Source: JAMOQA01 sp964420365
GTDB lineage: Bacteria > Acidobacteriota > Polarisedimenticolia > J045
Assembly (NCBI GenBank): GCA_964420365.1
Contig: CAYQTA010000060.1
Span: 90,812-154,811 of the forward strand
DNA: 64,000 nt
Reading direction: 5' to 3'
The translations under genes were made by a program, and so were the position numbers. The notes under the pieces were generated by a model. The model ran no database searches and had not been told where the DNA came from. It worked only from the letters and a program-made list of their open reading frames with translations. Shown one piece after another: positions 26,086-34,238 of the stretch. The first letter of the stretch is position 1; each line of letters starts with the position of its first letter.

Positions 26086-27428
26086 CCCGCCCGCGCGGCC
26101 GGGTGGCCCTCGTCAACCTGGGCTGCCCGAAGAACCTGGTCGACGGCGAGATCCTCCTCGCGCGCCTGCGCGACGCCGGCTGGAACCCGGTGGACGACCC
26201 GGACGACGCGGACGTCCTCGTCGTCAACACCTGCACGTTCATCGACCCGGCACGGCGCGAGTCGGTGGAGGCACTCCTCGACGCGGTCGCGTGGAAGGAG
26301 GCCCGGCCCGGCAGGCGCCTCGTCGCCGCGGGATGCATGGTCCAGGCCCACGCACGGGAACTGGCCCGGGAGATCGGGGAAGTCGATGTCTTCGTCGGCC
26401 TCGACGAGCTGCTCGAGATCGACCGGAAGCTCGCGGCGCGCCGTCCCGCGCTTCCCCCGCCCGGCCCGGCCCGCCGCCTGTTCGGCGGGAGCGTCCCCCG
26501 GCTGCGCCGAACACCGCCGTGGACCGCCTGGGTCAAGATCGCCGAGGGATGCGACCAGGCCTGCGCCTTCTGCGCGATCCCCGCGTTCCGCGGGCGCCAG
26601 CGCTCCCGGCCGGTCCCGGACGTGCTCGAGGAGCTCCGCCGCCTCGCCGGCGAGGGGGTCCGCGAGGTCAACCTGGTCGCCCAGGACTCCACCGGGTGGG
26701 GCCGGGACCTGGGCGCCGAGGACGGGCTCGCCCACCTGGTGGCCGCGATCGGGGCCGCCGAGGGAATGCCCGGCTGGGTGCGGATCCACTACCTCTACCC
26801 GGGACGGATCACGCCCGCCCTGCTGGAGGCCCTGGCCGGGGCGGACCGGGTCGTCGAGTACATCGACCTGCCGCTCCAGCACGCCCACCCCGCGGTCCTG
26901 CGCCGGATGCGCCGCCCGGGCTCCGTGGACTCGTTCCGCCGGCAGATGAGGGCCCTCGGCGAGGCTCTCCCCGGGGCCGGGACGCGGACCGCCTTCATCG
27001 TCGGGTACCCCGGTGAGACCGAGGAGGAGTTCCAGGCCCTCCTCGAGTTCGTCGAGGAGGGCTGGTTCGACGTCGTCGGGGTCTTCGAGTATTCCCGCGA
27101 GGAGGGCACGGCGGCGGCGGCCCTTCCCGACGACGTCCCGCCGGACCTGAAGCGGGAGCGGGCCGTGCGCCTCGCGGAGGCTGCCGAGGCGGTGGCCTGG
27201 GAGCGGAACCGGGCCCGCGTGGGCCGGGAACTCGAGGTGCTGGTCGAGGGCCCGGCCGACGACGCGCCCGGCCGCGTCGCCGCCCGGTGGCGAGGCCAGG
27301 CCCCGGAGGTGGACGGGCGCGTGCTCCTCGCCCCCTCCACCGCTCCCCCGCCGCCGGGGACGGTCGTCCGGGCACGGATCACCGGTGTCCGGGCCCCCCA
27401 CGAGCTCGAGGCGGAGGTGGTAGGCTGA
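26082..27428 (+). CDS. rimO: ribosomal protein S12 methylthiotransferase
   Basis: 448 residues from GTG 26082 (GTGA overlap with asnS). RimO attaches a methylthio group to Asp of ribosomal protein S12. The N-terminal MTTase domain has [17 protein letters not shown] with its first Cys, VNTCTFI and AAGCMVQ, together binding the auxiliary cluster. The radical SAM cluster is [12 protein letters not shown] (C-x3-C-x2-C). A C-terminal TRAM domain (about 375-448) is present. The LGCPKN motif distinguishes RimO from MiaB. The substrate gene rpsL is not in the window. Confidence 0.96.
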
Positions 27429-27448
27429 TCCGCCGGAGGAAAGCGCCC

Positions 27449-27919
27449 GTGTCGCCGCTCAAGGTCGTCCTCGCCACCTGGTTCGGTTCCGGCTACGCGC
27501 CGGTCGCCTCGGGCACGTTCGGCACGGCGGCGACGGTGCCCCTGGTGCTGCTCCTCTGGTGGATCGGCTCCCTTCCCCTCCACCTGGGCGCCATCGTCTT
27601 CATCGCGATGCTCGGCACCTGGGCGGCGGAGGGCGCGGAGGAGCGGTGGGGTCGGAAGGACCCGGGACAGGTCGTCATCGACGAGACCGCCGGGTACCTG
27701 GTGGCGACCGCGGGCCTCCCCCATTCGCTGCCCGCCCTGGCCGGGTCCTTTCTCCTCTTCCGGCTGATGGACGTGGTCAAGCCCTGGCCGGCCCGCCGGC
27801 TCGAGGCCCTTCCCGGCGGGATCGGGATCATGGCGGACGACCTGGTGGCCGGGCTGTACGCCTGGCTCGCGTGGCAGGCGTTCGCCCGGTTCCTGCCCTG
27901 GGAGGCCCTCGCGCGATGA
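27449..27919 (+). CDS. pgpA: phosphatidylglycerophosphatase A
   Basis: 156 residues from GTG 27449, with GGAGGA 8 nt upstream. PgpA dephosphorylates phosphatidylglycerophosphate at the inner membrane. Family marks: WFGSGYAPVASGTFGTA near the start, then GQVVIDETAGYLVA with the conserved acidic residues, FRLMDVVKPWPARRLE and GIGIMADDLVAGLYA. Three or four membrane spans are apparent. The gene follows rimO by 20 nt and overlaps ribF by 4 nt. Confidence 0.95.
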   Translation: MSPLKVVLATWFGSGYAPVASGTFGTAATVPLVLLLWWIGSLPLHLGAIVFIAMLGTWAAEGAEERWGRKDPGQVVIDETAGYLVATAGLPHSLPALAGSFLLFRLMDVVKPWPARRLEALPGGIGIMADDLVAGLYAWLAWQAFARFLPWEALAR

Positions 27920-28863
27920 TCGTCCGGGAACGGCTCGACGAGCTCCGGGTCGGGGACGGTCGGCCCGTCATCGCGACGATGGGAAACTTCGACGGCCTGC
28001 ATCGCGGGCACCAGGAGATCATGCGCCGCATCACCCGGCGGGCGGCCGAGGCGACGGGGCTCGCCACGGTGATCACGTTTCATCCCCACCCCCTGCGGGT
28101 GATCGCTCCCGACCGCGCCCCCCGCCTGCTCCTCACCCGGGACCAGAAGCTCGGCCTCCTCGAGGAGCTGGGGATCGACGCGGTCCTCGTGATCCCCTTC
28201 GACCTCGACTTCGCCGCGATGCCGGCGGAGGCGTTCGCCCGGGAGATCCTGGTCGACCGCGTGGGCATCGCCGAGATCCACGTCGGTGCGGACTTCCGCT
28301 TCGGCCGAGACCGGGCCGGGGACGTGGGTCTCCTGCGACGCCTCGGCCGGGAACACGGGTTCGTCGCCGAGAGCGTCCCCCCGGTGATGGACCGCGGCGA
28401 GCGGATCTCCGCCTCGCGGATCCGCCGGGAGCTCTCCCTGGGAAACGTGGAGGAGGCCCGCCGTCTTCTCGGGCGTCCGTTCCAGCTCGTGGGCACGATC
28501 GTTCACGGCGAAGGCCGGGGTCGGGCCGTGCTCGTTCCCACCGCGAACCTCTCCCCGGAGAACGAGTTCCTGCCGGCGCGGGGAGTCTACTTCACGCGCC
28601 TCCGCTGGCGCGGCGGCGACGTGCTCGGGCTCACCAACCTGGGCACGCGTCCGACCTTCGGGGGCCGGCGGATCACCGTCGAGACGTTCCTTCCCGGCTT
28701 CGCCGGCGACCTCTACGGCGAGCGGGCGCGCCTCGACTTCCTCCGGCGACACCGGGAGGAGCGGCGCTTCGAGAGCACGCGGGAGCTGATGGACCAGATC
28801 TTCCGCGACCTGGAAGCCTTCGAGGAGTGGAAGGCCGGGCAGGAACCGCCGGCGGACGCCTAG
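27916..28863 (+). CDS. ribF: bifunctional riboflavin kinase/FAD synthetase
   Basis: 315 residues from ATG 27916 (ATGA overlap with pgpA). RibF makes FMN from riboflavin and then FAD. The N-terminal nucleotidyltransferase half has TMGNFDGLHRGHQEI (HxGH type), the ISASRIRREL motif and VGADFRFGRDRAGD. The C-terminal kinase half begins LVGTIVHGEGRGR and contains VLVPTANL, the flavin/ATP-binding signature (PTAN), and GLTNLGTRPTFGG. The stop overlaps the convergent anti-sigma gene by 4 bp. Confidence 0.97.
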   Translation: MIVRERLDELRVGDGRPVIATMGNFDGLHRGHQEIMRRITRRAAEATGLATVITFHPHPLRVIAPDRAPRLLLTRDQKLGLLEELGIDAVLVIPFDLDFAAMPAEAFAREILVDRVGIAEIHVGADFRFGRDRAGDVGLLRRLGREHGFVAESVPPVMDRGERISASRIRRELSLGNVEEARRLLGRPFQLVGTIVHGEGRGRAVLVPTANLSPENEFLPARGVYFTRLRWRGGDVLGLTNLGTRPTFGGRRITVETFLPGFAGDLYGERARLDFLRRHREERRFESTRELMDQIFRDLEAFEEWKAGQEPPADA

Positions 28864-29126
28864 AGGACTCCCTGCCGGTGGAGTTCTTCCCGCGCCCGTT
28901 CGACCACGCGACGCAGCTCGGACGGCTCGAGCACCGGGCGGGGCGCGCGGCGACAGGCCTCGATCGTTTCCCGCAGCGTGGCGACCGCCCAGGCGCACCG
29001 CGGACACTCGGCGATGTGCGCCTCGATCCGGTGGAAGAGGTCCTCGCCGACGTCCCCGTCCAGGTACCCGGAGAGGGTCTCGAGCCACTCGAGGCAGTCG
29101 CACTCGGGATGCCGCGCGTCGTCCAT
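28860..29126 (-). CDS. zinc-binding anti-sigma factor (zf-HC2)
   Basis: 88 residues. The short protein has the ZAS motif HIAECPRC (His-x3-Cys-x2-Cys) and lies directly downstream of an ECF sigma factor, with the sigma stop and this ATG sharing a base (TGATG). No membrane span is predicted, so it is a soluble anti-sigma factor, a type often responsive to oxidants or metals. Additional Cys near the N-terminus (PECDCLEW) may complete the metal site. Confidence 0.85.
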   Translation of the reverse strand: MDDARHPECDCLEWLETLSGYLDGDVGEDLFHRIEAHIAECPRCAWAVATLRETIEACRRAPRPVLEPSELRRVVERAREELHRQGVL

Positions 29127-29779
29127 CAGCCGGACCCCTTTGCCGCCCGGGGTGGTTCGGCTCCGAGCAGCAGCTTGCGCAGGGCGAGGCGCGCCCGGTG
29201 CAGGCGCACCTTCGCGTTGGGGACGCTGATCCCGAGGACCCGGGCGACCTCCTCGCTGGTCAGGCCCTCGAAGTCCCTCAACAGGAGAATGATTCGGTAG
29301 GCCGGGGGAAGGTTACGGATCGCCTCCTCGAGGCGTTCCCGGTCCTGGAGCCGGATCGTGCTCGCCTCGGGGTCCGGCGCGTCGGGATCCGGCAGCTCCA
29401 TCGGTGCCCCTCCTTCCTCCCGGGGTGCCAGCAGTTCCTCGATGTTGACCTGCCGACCGGGATCCCTCGGACCACGCCGGCTCATGCGGCACTCGTTCGC
29501 CACGATCCGCCAGAGCCAGGCCCGGAGAGCATCCGGGTCCTGGAGCGTCCTGAGACGCGTGTACACCTTGATCAGCGTCTCCTGGAGAACGTCCTCCGCG
29601 TCCTCCCGGTTGCCACACATCCGGAGCCCGAACGAGAAGATCATCGGCCCGAACCGCTCGACGAACCGATCGAAGGCGTCGGCATCCCCCCGCTGCACGG
29701 CGGCGAGGATCTCCCGGTCGCGCTCGCGCTCGGCCGGGTCGCGGCGGGGGGCGGCATTGCTGTCGGCGGGCGGTATCAT
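29126..29779 (-). CDS. ECF-type RNA polymerase sigma factor
   Basis: 217 residues from ATG 29779. Region 2 runs about 30-105 (GDADAFDRFVERFGPMIFS, GNREDAEDVLQETLIKVY) and region 4 about 150-205 (LPPAYRIILLLRDFEGLTSE then VLGISVPNAKVRLHRARL, a helix-turn-helix). No anti-sigma box or extra domain is attached. It probably directs polymerase to a small stress regulon under control of the coupled anti-sigma factor. A TATGAT hexamer lies just upstream on the minus strand (29789-29794) but without a matching -35. Confidence 0.92.
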   Translation of the reverse strand: MIPPADSNAAPRRDPAERERDREILAAVQRGDADAFDRFVERFGPMIFSFGLRMCGNREDAEDVLQETLIKVYTRLRTLQDPDALRAWLWRIVANECRMSRRGPRDPGRQVNIEELLAPREEGGAPMELPDPDAPDPEASTIRLQDRERLEEAIRNLPPAYRIILLLRDFEGLTSEEVARVLGISVPNAKVRLHRARLALRKLLLGAEPPRAAKGSG

Positions 29780-29828
29780 GTCCCCGGGATCATACCGCGA
29801 ACCCGCGCAACGGGCCGGGAGGCACGCG

Positions 29829-30323
29829 ATGTCCGATCTCCGGGACGCCCTCAGGAAGGCCGGGCTCGTCGACGACAGGCGCGCCCGGAAGATCGCCCAC
29901 GAGGAGAAGGCGCGCAGGAAACGCCTCGGGAAGAAGGGGGCCGAGGAGGAGCGCCGGCGCCGCGAGGAGGAACGCCTCGCCCGGGAACGGGCCCGCCGGG
30001 AGGAAGACCGGAAGCGCGAGGCGGCCCGGCAGGCCGAGGAGGAACGCCGGCAGCGGCTCTTCCAGCTTGCCCGGGTCATCCGGGACCACGCCCTCACCGA
30101 CGGTGTCCGTGGCAACCGCCGGTTCCATTTCGTCACGCGGGACCGGAAGGTACCCTTCCTCGAGGTCTCCGAGGAGGTCGCCCGGCGTCTCGAGCAGGGA
30201 CAGGTCGCGATATGCGAGGTGCCCGACTCGACCCCCGAGGAGTTCGTCGTCGTCGACGCCGCGACCGCCCGCCGCGTCCGCGAGGCCGCCCCGGAGTACG
30301 TCCTCTTCTTCCGGGGCTCCTGA
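29829..30323 (+). CDS. DUF2058 (YaiL-like) protein
   Basis: 164 residues from ATG 29829 behind GGGAGG. It starts MSDLRDALRKAGLVDDRRAR, the family opening, followed by a highly charged coiled coil (about 25-80, Arg/Glu repeats) and a small globular domain (RFHFVTRDRKVPFLEVSEEV). The family is found in proteobacteria, where YaiL is thought to be nucleoprotein-associated; its role is not settled. Divergent from the sigma factor gene with a 49-bp gap. Confidence 0.82.
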   Translation: MSDLRDALRKAGLVDDRRARKIAHEEKARRKRLGKKGAEEERRRREEERLARERARREEDRKREAARQAEEERRQRLFQLARVIRDHALTDGVRGNRRFHFVTRDRKVPFLEVSEEVARRLEQGQVAICEVPDSTPEEFVVVDAATARRVREAAPEYVLFFRGS

Positions 30324-30327
30324 TCCC

Positions 30328-30828
30328 CTACTTCGCCTCGATCTGCCAGGGATTGCCCCCGAACAGGTCGTCGAAGTGATCCGGCGGAACCCGGTGCTCG
30401 TCGGGCTGCCGGTGGTCGTACTCGTGGGACGCCATCGACACCAGGACCGTGTCCGGCTCGAGGCTCATCCAGCCGTGGTAGATGCCGGGCGGCACGACGA
30501 GGAGCTGGGGCTTCCGGGCGGTCAGGACGACCTTCTCCGCCTCCCGGTACGTCGGGCTGTCCTCCCGGCCGTCGACGAGGCAGAAGAGGGCCGAGCCGTG
30601 CGCGATGTGGAACCAGTCGTGCAGCTGCCGGTGCGCGTGGAAGGCACGGATCGTCATCGGCGCGGGGTCCACGACCAGGTAGACCTGGCGAATCCGCTCC
30701 ACGAAGGGATCCGACTCGTGGATCGCCTCCCAGAGAAGCCCCCTCGTGTCCACGTGCACCTGGTAGTCGACGACGGAGACCCCGCGGATGCCACGGGGAT
30801 GGATGCGATCCTCCGGAAACGCGCTCAT
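30328..30828 (-). CDS. RmlC/WxcM-like sugar epimerase (cupin)
   Basis: 166 residues, a single cupin domain. The region AFHAHRQLHDWFHIAHGSALF then PPGIYHGW resembles RmlC (dTDP-4-dehydrorhamnose 3,5-epimerase) and the WxcM/FdtA ketoisomerases, with the conserved His-x-His and the second His. Shorter than RmlC (about 180). It is the last gene of the three-gene sugar operon, overlapping the upstream rfbD-like gene by 4 nt; GGAGG precedes ATG 30828 by 5 nt. The exact isomerisation cannot be told from sequence. Confidence 0.82.
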   Translation of the reverse strand: MSAFPEDRIHPRGIRGVSVVDYQVHVDTRGLLWEAIHESDPFVERIRQVYLVVDPAPMTIRAFHAHRQLHDWFHIAHGSALFCLVDGREDSPTYREAEKVVLTARKPQLLVVPPGIYHGWMSLEPDTVLVSMASHEYDHRQPDEHRVPPDHFDDLFGGNPWQIEAK

Positions 30829-31691
30829 CGGGTCCTCCCGGCGGGAACCTTTCCGCTCTTCTCGAGGTATTCCTCGAGGGCTTCCTGCCACGGCCGCAGC
30901 GGCCGCGGAAGCCGCTCGCTGGCCAGGGCCGACCACGGGGGCCGCGCCGCGCGCCGCCCCGCCGCGGCGGTCGACTGGGGAGCGAGGTCCACCTCGACCC
31001 CGGCGATCTCGAACGTCTGCCGCGCGAACTCGTACCAGGAGCAGTACCCCTCGTTGACCACGTGGAACAGTCCCCGCGCCCCTTCCTCCATCAGCGAGAC
31101 GATCGTCGCGGCGAGGTCGGCCGTGTAGGTCGGGCTCAGCACCTGGTCGTCGACGACCCGCACCGTCCCCCGGGTCTCGGCCAGGTGCAGCATGAGCTGC
31201 GGGAAGGTCCAGCCCTTGCCGCTCGCCCGCACGCCGTAGAGCCCGGCGGAGCGCACGATCAGCGCTCCCGGCTGGACCTGTCGCACCAGGTCCTCCCCGG
31301 CGACCTTGCTCGTCCCGTAGACGTTCACCGGCCCGGGCGGATCGGACTCCACCCAGGGTCGTCGTGGCTCCGGGACCCGCCGGCCGAAGACGTAGTCGGT
31401 CGAAACGAAGCAGGTCCGCGCCCCCACCTCCGCGGCCGCCCGGGCGACGTTCCACGGTGCGACCGCGTTCAGGCGGAACGCCCGCTCCGGGTCGAGCTCG
31501 CAGTCGTCCACCCGGTGGAAGGCCGCCGTGTTCACCACCCAGTCCGGCCGAGCCTCCCGCAGCACCGCGAGCAGCCCCAGCGGATCGTTCACGTCCACCT
31601 GCTGGTGGGTCAGCGGCACCGCCCGGTCGCCGAGGGCCGCGCACAGGTCGGACCCGAGCTGGCCCGCCGCCCCGATGACGACGACCTTCAT
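30825..31691 (-). CDS. rfbD: dTDP-4-dehydrorhamnose reductase-like (RmlD)
   Basis: 288 residues, typical of RmlD. The short-chain dehydrogenase fold has the nucleotide motif GAAGQLGSDL at the start, STDYVFGRR in the middle and the catalytic YGTSKVAGE (Tyr-x3-Lys). It would reduce a 4-keto deoxysugar nucleotide, possibly dTDP-4-keto-rhamnose. The rmlA and rmlB genes are not in this window. ATG 31691 overlaps the preceding epimerase stop by 4 nt. Confidence 0.85.
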   Translation of the reverse strand: MKVVVIGAAGQLGSDLCAALGDRAVPLTHQQVDVNDPLGLLAVLREARPDWVVNTAAFHRVDDCELDPERAFRLNAVAPWNVARAAAEVGARTCFVSTDYVFGRRVPEPRRPWVESDPPGPVNVYGTSKVAGEDLVRQVQPGALIVRSAGLYGVRASGKGWTFPQLMLHLAETRGTVRVVDDQVLSPTYTADLAATIVSLMEEGARGLFHVVNEGYCSWYEFARQTFEIAGVEVDLAPQSTAAAGRRAARPPWSALASERLPRPLRPWQEALEEYLEKSGKVPAGRTR

Positions 31692-32761
31692 GCGCCCACC
31701 CCCGCGAGCGCCTCCATCGGGCGGACCTTGTCGTCGCGAATGCCCTGCTGCTCGAACCAGCGGATGTTGAAGTAGACCGGGTTCTCGTCGGGGCCCTGCC
31801 CGTAGACGCCCTTCTCCAGGTTGTCCCAGATCTCGAGCACGGCCTTCGTCGTCCCTCGTTCGGCGCGGAACCCGAGGTCCCGGGCGATCCGCTCGCCCGA
31901 GACGTAGTAGCTGCGGTTGCCGTAGGAGATGCTCCGGTCACGGGAAACGTGTACCTTGACGCCCCGGTGCTCCTCCAGGACCTCGGCGACCCAGTGCGCG
32001 ATCTCGAGCACCCGGTAGTTCTTCCGCAGGACGTTGTACACCTTTCCCCGCACCAGGTCCGCCGGCGAGATCATGCAGTACAGGTAGGCATCCGCGGCGT
32101 CCCGCACGTGCAGCAGCGGACGCCAGGCCTCTCCGCTCGAGTGCACCGTCAGCTTCCGGTGCTTCCAGGCGTGGAGCGTGAAGACGTTGACCACCAGGTC
32201 GAACCGCATCCGCGGCGCATGTCCGAAGAGGGTGCCCTTCCTGAGCATCACCGGGCAGAAGAGGGGCTCCTGCTCGGCGAGCTCGAGGAGGCTCAGCTCC
32301 GCCATCCGCTTCGTCTTCGAGTAGTTCGCGGTCGGCGCAACCCGGGCATCCTCGGTCAGCACCTGCACGTCCGGGGAGGCTCCCCGGATGTCCGAGTAGT
32401 AGATCGAGCAGGACGACGCGTACACGAACTTCAGGGGACGGCCCGTCCGCCGGGCGCGGTCCACCGCGAGCCGCCCGAGCTCCCGGGTCACCTGGACGTT
32501 CAGCTCCGCGTTGAGCCGGGGGGCGAAGTCGGCGGTCGGATCGTTCGACATCCCCGCCAGGTGAACGATCGCGTCGACGTCATCCAGCCAGCCCTCGTCG
32601 GCCTCCCGGATGTCCGCCTCGACCAGGTCGAGCCGGGGGTGCCGCGGGAGGGCGTTCGGGAACCAGAACGTGTCGACGACACGGACGTCGAACCCCATCG
32701 CGAGGAGGTCGGGAACCAGGACGCTCCCCACGTAGCCGCCGCCGCCGGTGACCAGGATCAT
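31688..32761 (-). CDS. NAD-dependent sugar epimerase/dehydratase
   Basis: 357 residues. An extended short-chain dehydrogenase: GGGGYVGSVLVPDLL for NAD binding, ASSCSIYYSD as the Ser/Thr site and NYSKTKRMAE as the Tyr-x3-Lys site. The closest type is GDP/UDP-sugar 4-epimerase/4,6-dehydratase, but I cannot fix the substrate. First gene of the three-gene minus-strand operon; AAAAGGAG lies before ATG 32761. The trio would convert a nucleotide sugar to a modified deoxysugar for the glycosyltransferase encoded divergently. Confidence 0.85.
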   Translation of the reverse strand: MILVTGGGGYVGSVLVPDLLAMGFDVRVVDTFWFPNALPRHPRLDLVEADIREADEGWLDDVDAIVHLAGMSNDPTADFAPRLNAELNVQVTRELGRLAVDRARRTGRPLKFVYASSCSIYYSDIRGASPDVQVLTEDARVAPTANYSKTKRMAELSLLELAEQEPLFCPVMLRKGTLFGHAPRMRFDLVVNVFTLHAWKHRKLTVHSSGEAWRPLLHVRDAADAYLYCMISPADLVRGKVYNVLRKNYRVLEIAHWVAEVLEEHRGVKVHVSRDRSISYGNRSYYVSGERIARDLGFRAERGTTKAVLEIWDNLEKGVYGQGPDENPVYFNIRWFEQQGIRDDKVRPMEALAGVGA

Positions 32762-32911
32762 CGGGCCTCTCCTTTTCGCCGGGCAGGGAACTCCCGGGAA
32801 GCGATCCGAAGCAAGCGCCGTGCCGGGCCGGACCGGGGAAAACGCCCACGACTTCGACGGGATCCCGACACCTCCGCCCCCGTGGCGTCGACATCCCGGC
32901 GCATCCGCCCC

Positions 32912-32934
32912 GCCATCCGTTTCTTCCGGATGGC
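32912..32934. other. inverted repeat in divergent promoter region
   Basis: An 8-bp perfect stem GCCATCCG / CGGATGGC with a 7-nt loop TTTCTTC lies in the 228-bp gap between the sugar operon and the glycosyltransferase gene. It has no T-run, so it may be an operator or an RNA hairpin. I see no convincing promoter hexamers nearby. Confidence 0.4.
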
Positions 32935-32989
32935 ACGGGACGTGCTTCGCTGTTTCCGCACGGGGCCAGCGGGTCCCGGGGGAGGATCG

Positions 32990-33772
32990 ATGGTCTCGAT
33001 CGTCATCGCCAGCGCCCGCCGGGGAGACCCGGCGCGGCCCCTCGCCACCTGGGCGGACCTGATCATGGCGGCCAACTCCGCCACCCTGTACGCCCCCGAC
33101 TGCGAGCTGGTGATCGCCTGGAAGGGACCCTGTCCCCCGGAGGGACTCCTCCCCAACCCGCGGATGGTCCTGGTCCGCCAGCCGGGCGACGCCCGTTCCT
33201 ACGGCGAGGCCTACCAGTTCGCCGTGGAGCGGGCATCCGGGGACGAGCTCATCCTGCTCAACGACGACGCGGTCCTCCTGCCGACGACCGTTCCGATCCT
33301 CCTCGAGGACGTCGAGCTGCTGCGCCGTCACCGGCCGCCGGTTCGACCCGGCTTCGTCGCCTGCCGTTCCAACGTCGCCCCCGGGCCGCAGAACATCCGT
33401 TCCGCCAACGGCGGGACCCTCGAGGGCGGGCTGATGCGCTGGACGACCGAGCAGTCGATCCTCGCGGCCGAGCGGGTCTCACCGATCGCCGCCTGGATCG
33501 AGCGGCGCGCCCTCGACGAGATCGGCGGTTTCCCGCCGATCAACTGGTTCTCCGACGACCTGATGTGCTGGGACCTCTCGCGAAGGGGGTACACCCACTT
33601 CGTCAGCCGCGCCTACGTCCACCACGTCGGGATGCGTGCCACCACCGAGGACGGTACCACGCCCGGGCAGCTTCTCGAGGAGGGCCTGGCCTGGGTCCGC
33701 CGCCATCGCCCGGATTTCCTCGCGGTGCTCGAGGCGCGGGCCAGGGAAACGGCCGCGGGCGCGCCTCGCTAG
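32990..33772 (+). CDS. GT-A family glycosyltransferase
   Basis: 260 residues from ATG 32990 behind GGGGGAGG. It starts SIVIASARRGDPARPLATW and contains ILLNDDAVLLP, the DxD-like metal and nucleotide-sugar site, then a late RRALDEIGGFPPINWFSDD typical of family 2-like transferases. No membrane span. It probably adds the sugar made by the divergent operon to an envelope glycan. Ends overlap with the zinc-ribbon gene by 4 bp (convergent). Confidence 0.85.
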   Translation: MVSIVIASARRGDPARPLATWADLIMAANSATLYAPDCELVIAWKGPCPPEGLLPNPRMVLVRQPGDARSYGEAYQFAVERASGDELILLNDDAVLLPTTVPILLEDVELLRRHRPPVRPGFVACRSNVAPGPQNIRSANGGTLEGGLMRWTTEQSILAAERVSPIAAWIERRALDEIGGFPPINWFSDDLMCWDLSRRGYTHFVSRAYVHHVGMRATTEDGTTPGQLLEEGLAWVRRHRPDFLAVLEARARETAAGAPR

Positions 33773-34170
33773 GAGTTGAAGCCGGCCTCGCCGAAGAAGT
33801 TCCCCCTGTACTGCGAGGCATCCTCGCCGAAGGACAGGACCTCCTCCCGGGTGACCAGGTAGGTCGCGTGCTCGCCGTAGACCCGCGAGAAGTCGACCCG
33901 GCCCTCGTTTCCCTCCTCGTCCCGGAACAGGAGCTCCGCCAGGTTCTCGCTGGCGGCGGACTGGAGGGCCGCCCGGCAGACCGGGCAGCGGAACTCGACC
34001 CGGTCCCCCTCCTCGAACTCCAGCTCCGGGGCCTTCAGCACCTCGTAGTTCCCGGGCTGCGGATCGAGGAGCACGAGCCCCGTGCGGCCCCGGTTCGTCG
34101 CCAGCAGGATCACCTTGACGTTCGGGTTCAGGGTCGCCCGGCACTGGGGGCAGGAGTAGGTGCGCTTCAT
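33769..34170 (-). CDS. small zinc-ribbon protein
   Basis: 133 residues. It starts MKRTYSCPQCRATLNPNV and has a second pair CPVC about 55 residues later, so two Cys-x2-Cys knuckles can hold a zinc. The rest is a compact mixed domain (FEEGDRVEFRCPVC, VYGEHATYLVTREE). ATG 34170 has AAGGAG about 9 nt upstream. It follows the TPR gene by 68 nt and is probably cotranscribed. I do not recognise the family; a nucleic-acid or protein-binding role is inference. Confidence 0.7.
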   Translation of the reverse strand: MKRTYSCPQCRATLNPNVKVILLATNRGRTGLVLLDPQPGNYEVLKAPELEFEEGDRVEFRCPVCRAALQSAASENLAELLFRDEEGNEGRVDFSRVYGEHATYLVTREEVLSFGEDASQYRGNFFGEAGFNS

Positions 34171-34238
34171 CGTCTTCTGCTCCTTCCGTCTCCGGTCCTC
34201 ACCGTGAACGTGGCACCTCGTCCCGGCCGCCGCCAGCC

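Noticed and set aside
29772..29796. A GGTAT-N15-ATACC dyad around the sigma-factor start, with TATGAT inside.
   Set aside because: Arms are only 5 bp and no -35 box fits; too weak to call an operator or promoter.
32762..32989. A promoter for the sugar operon (TTGCTT-like box).
   Set aside because: No matching -10 at proper spacing.
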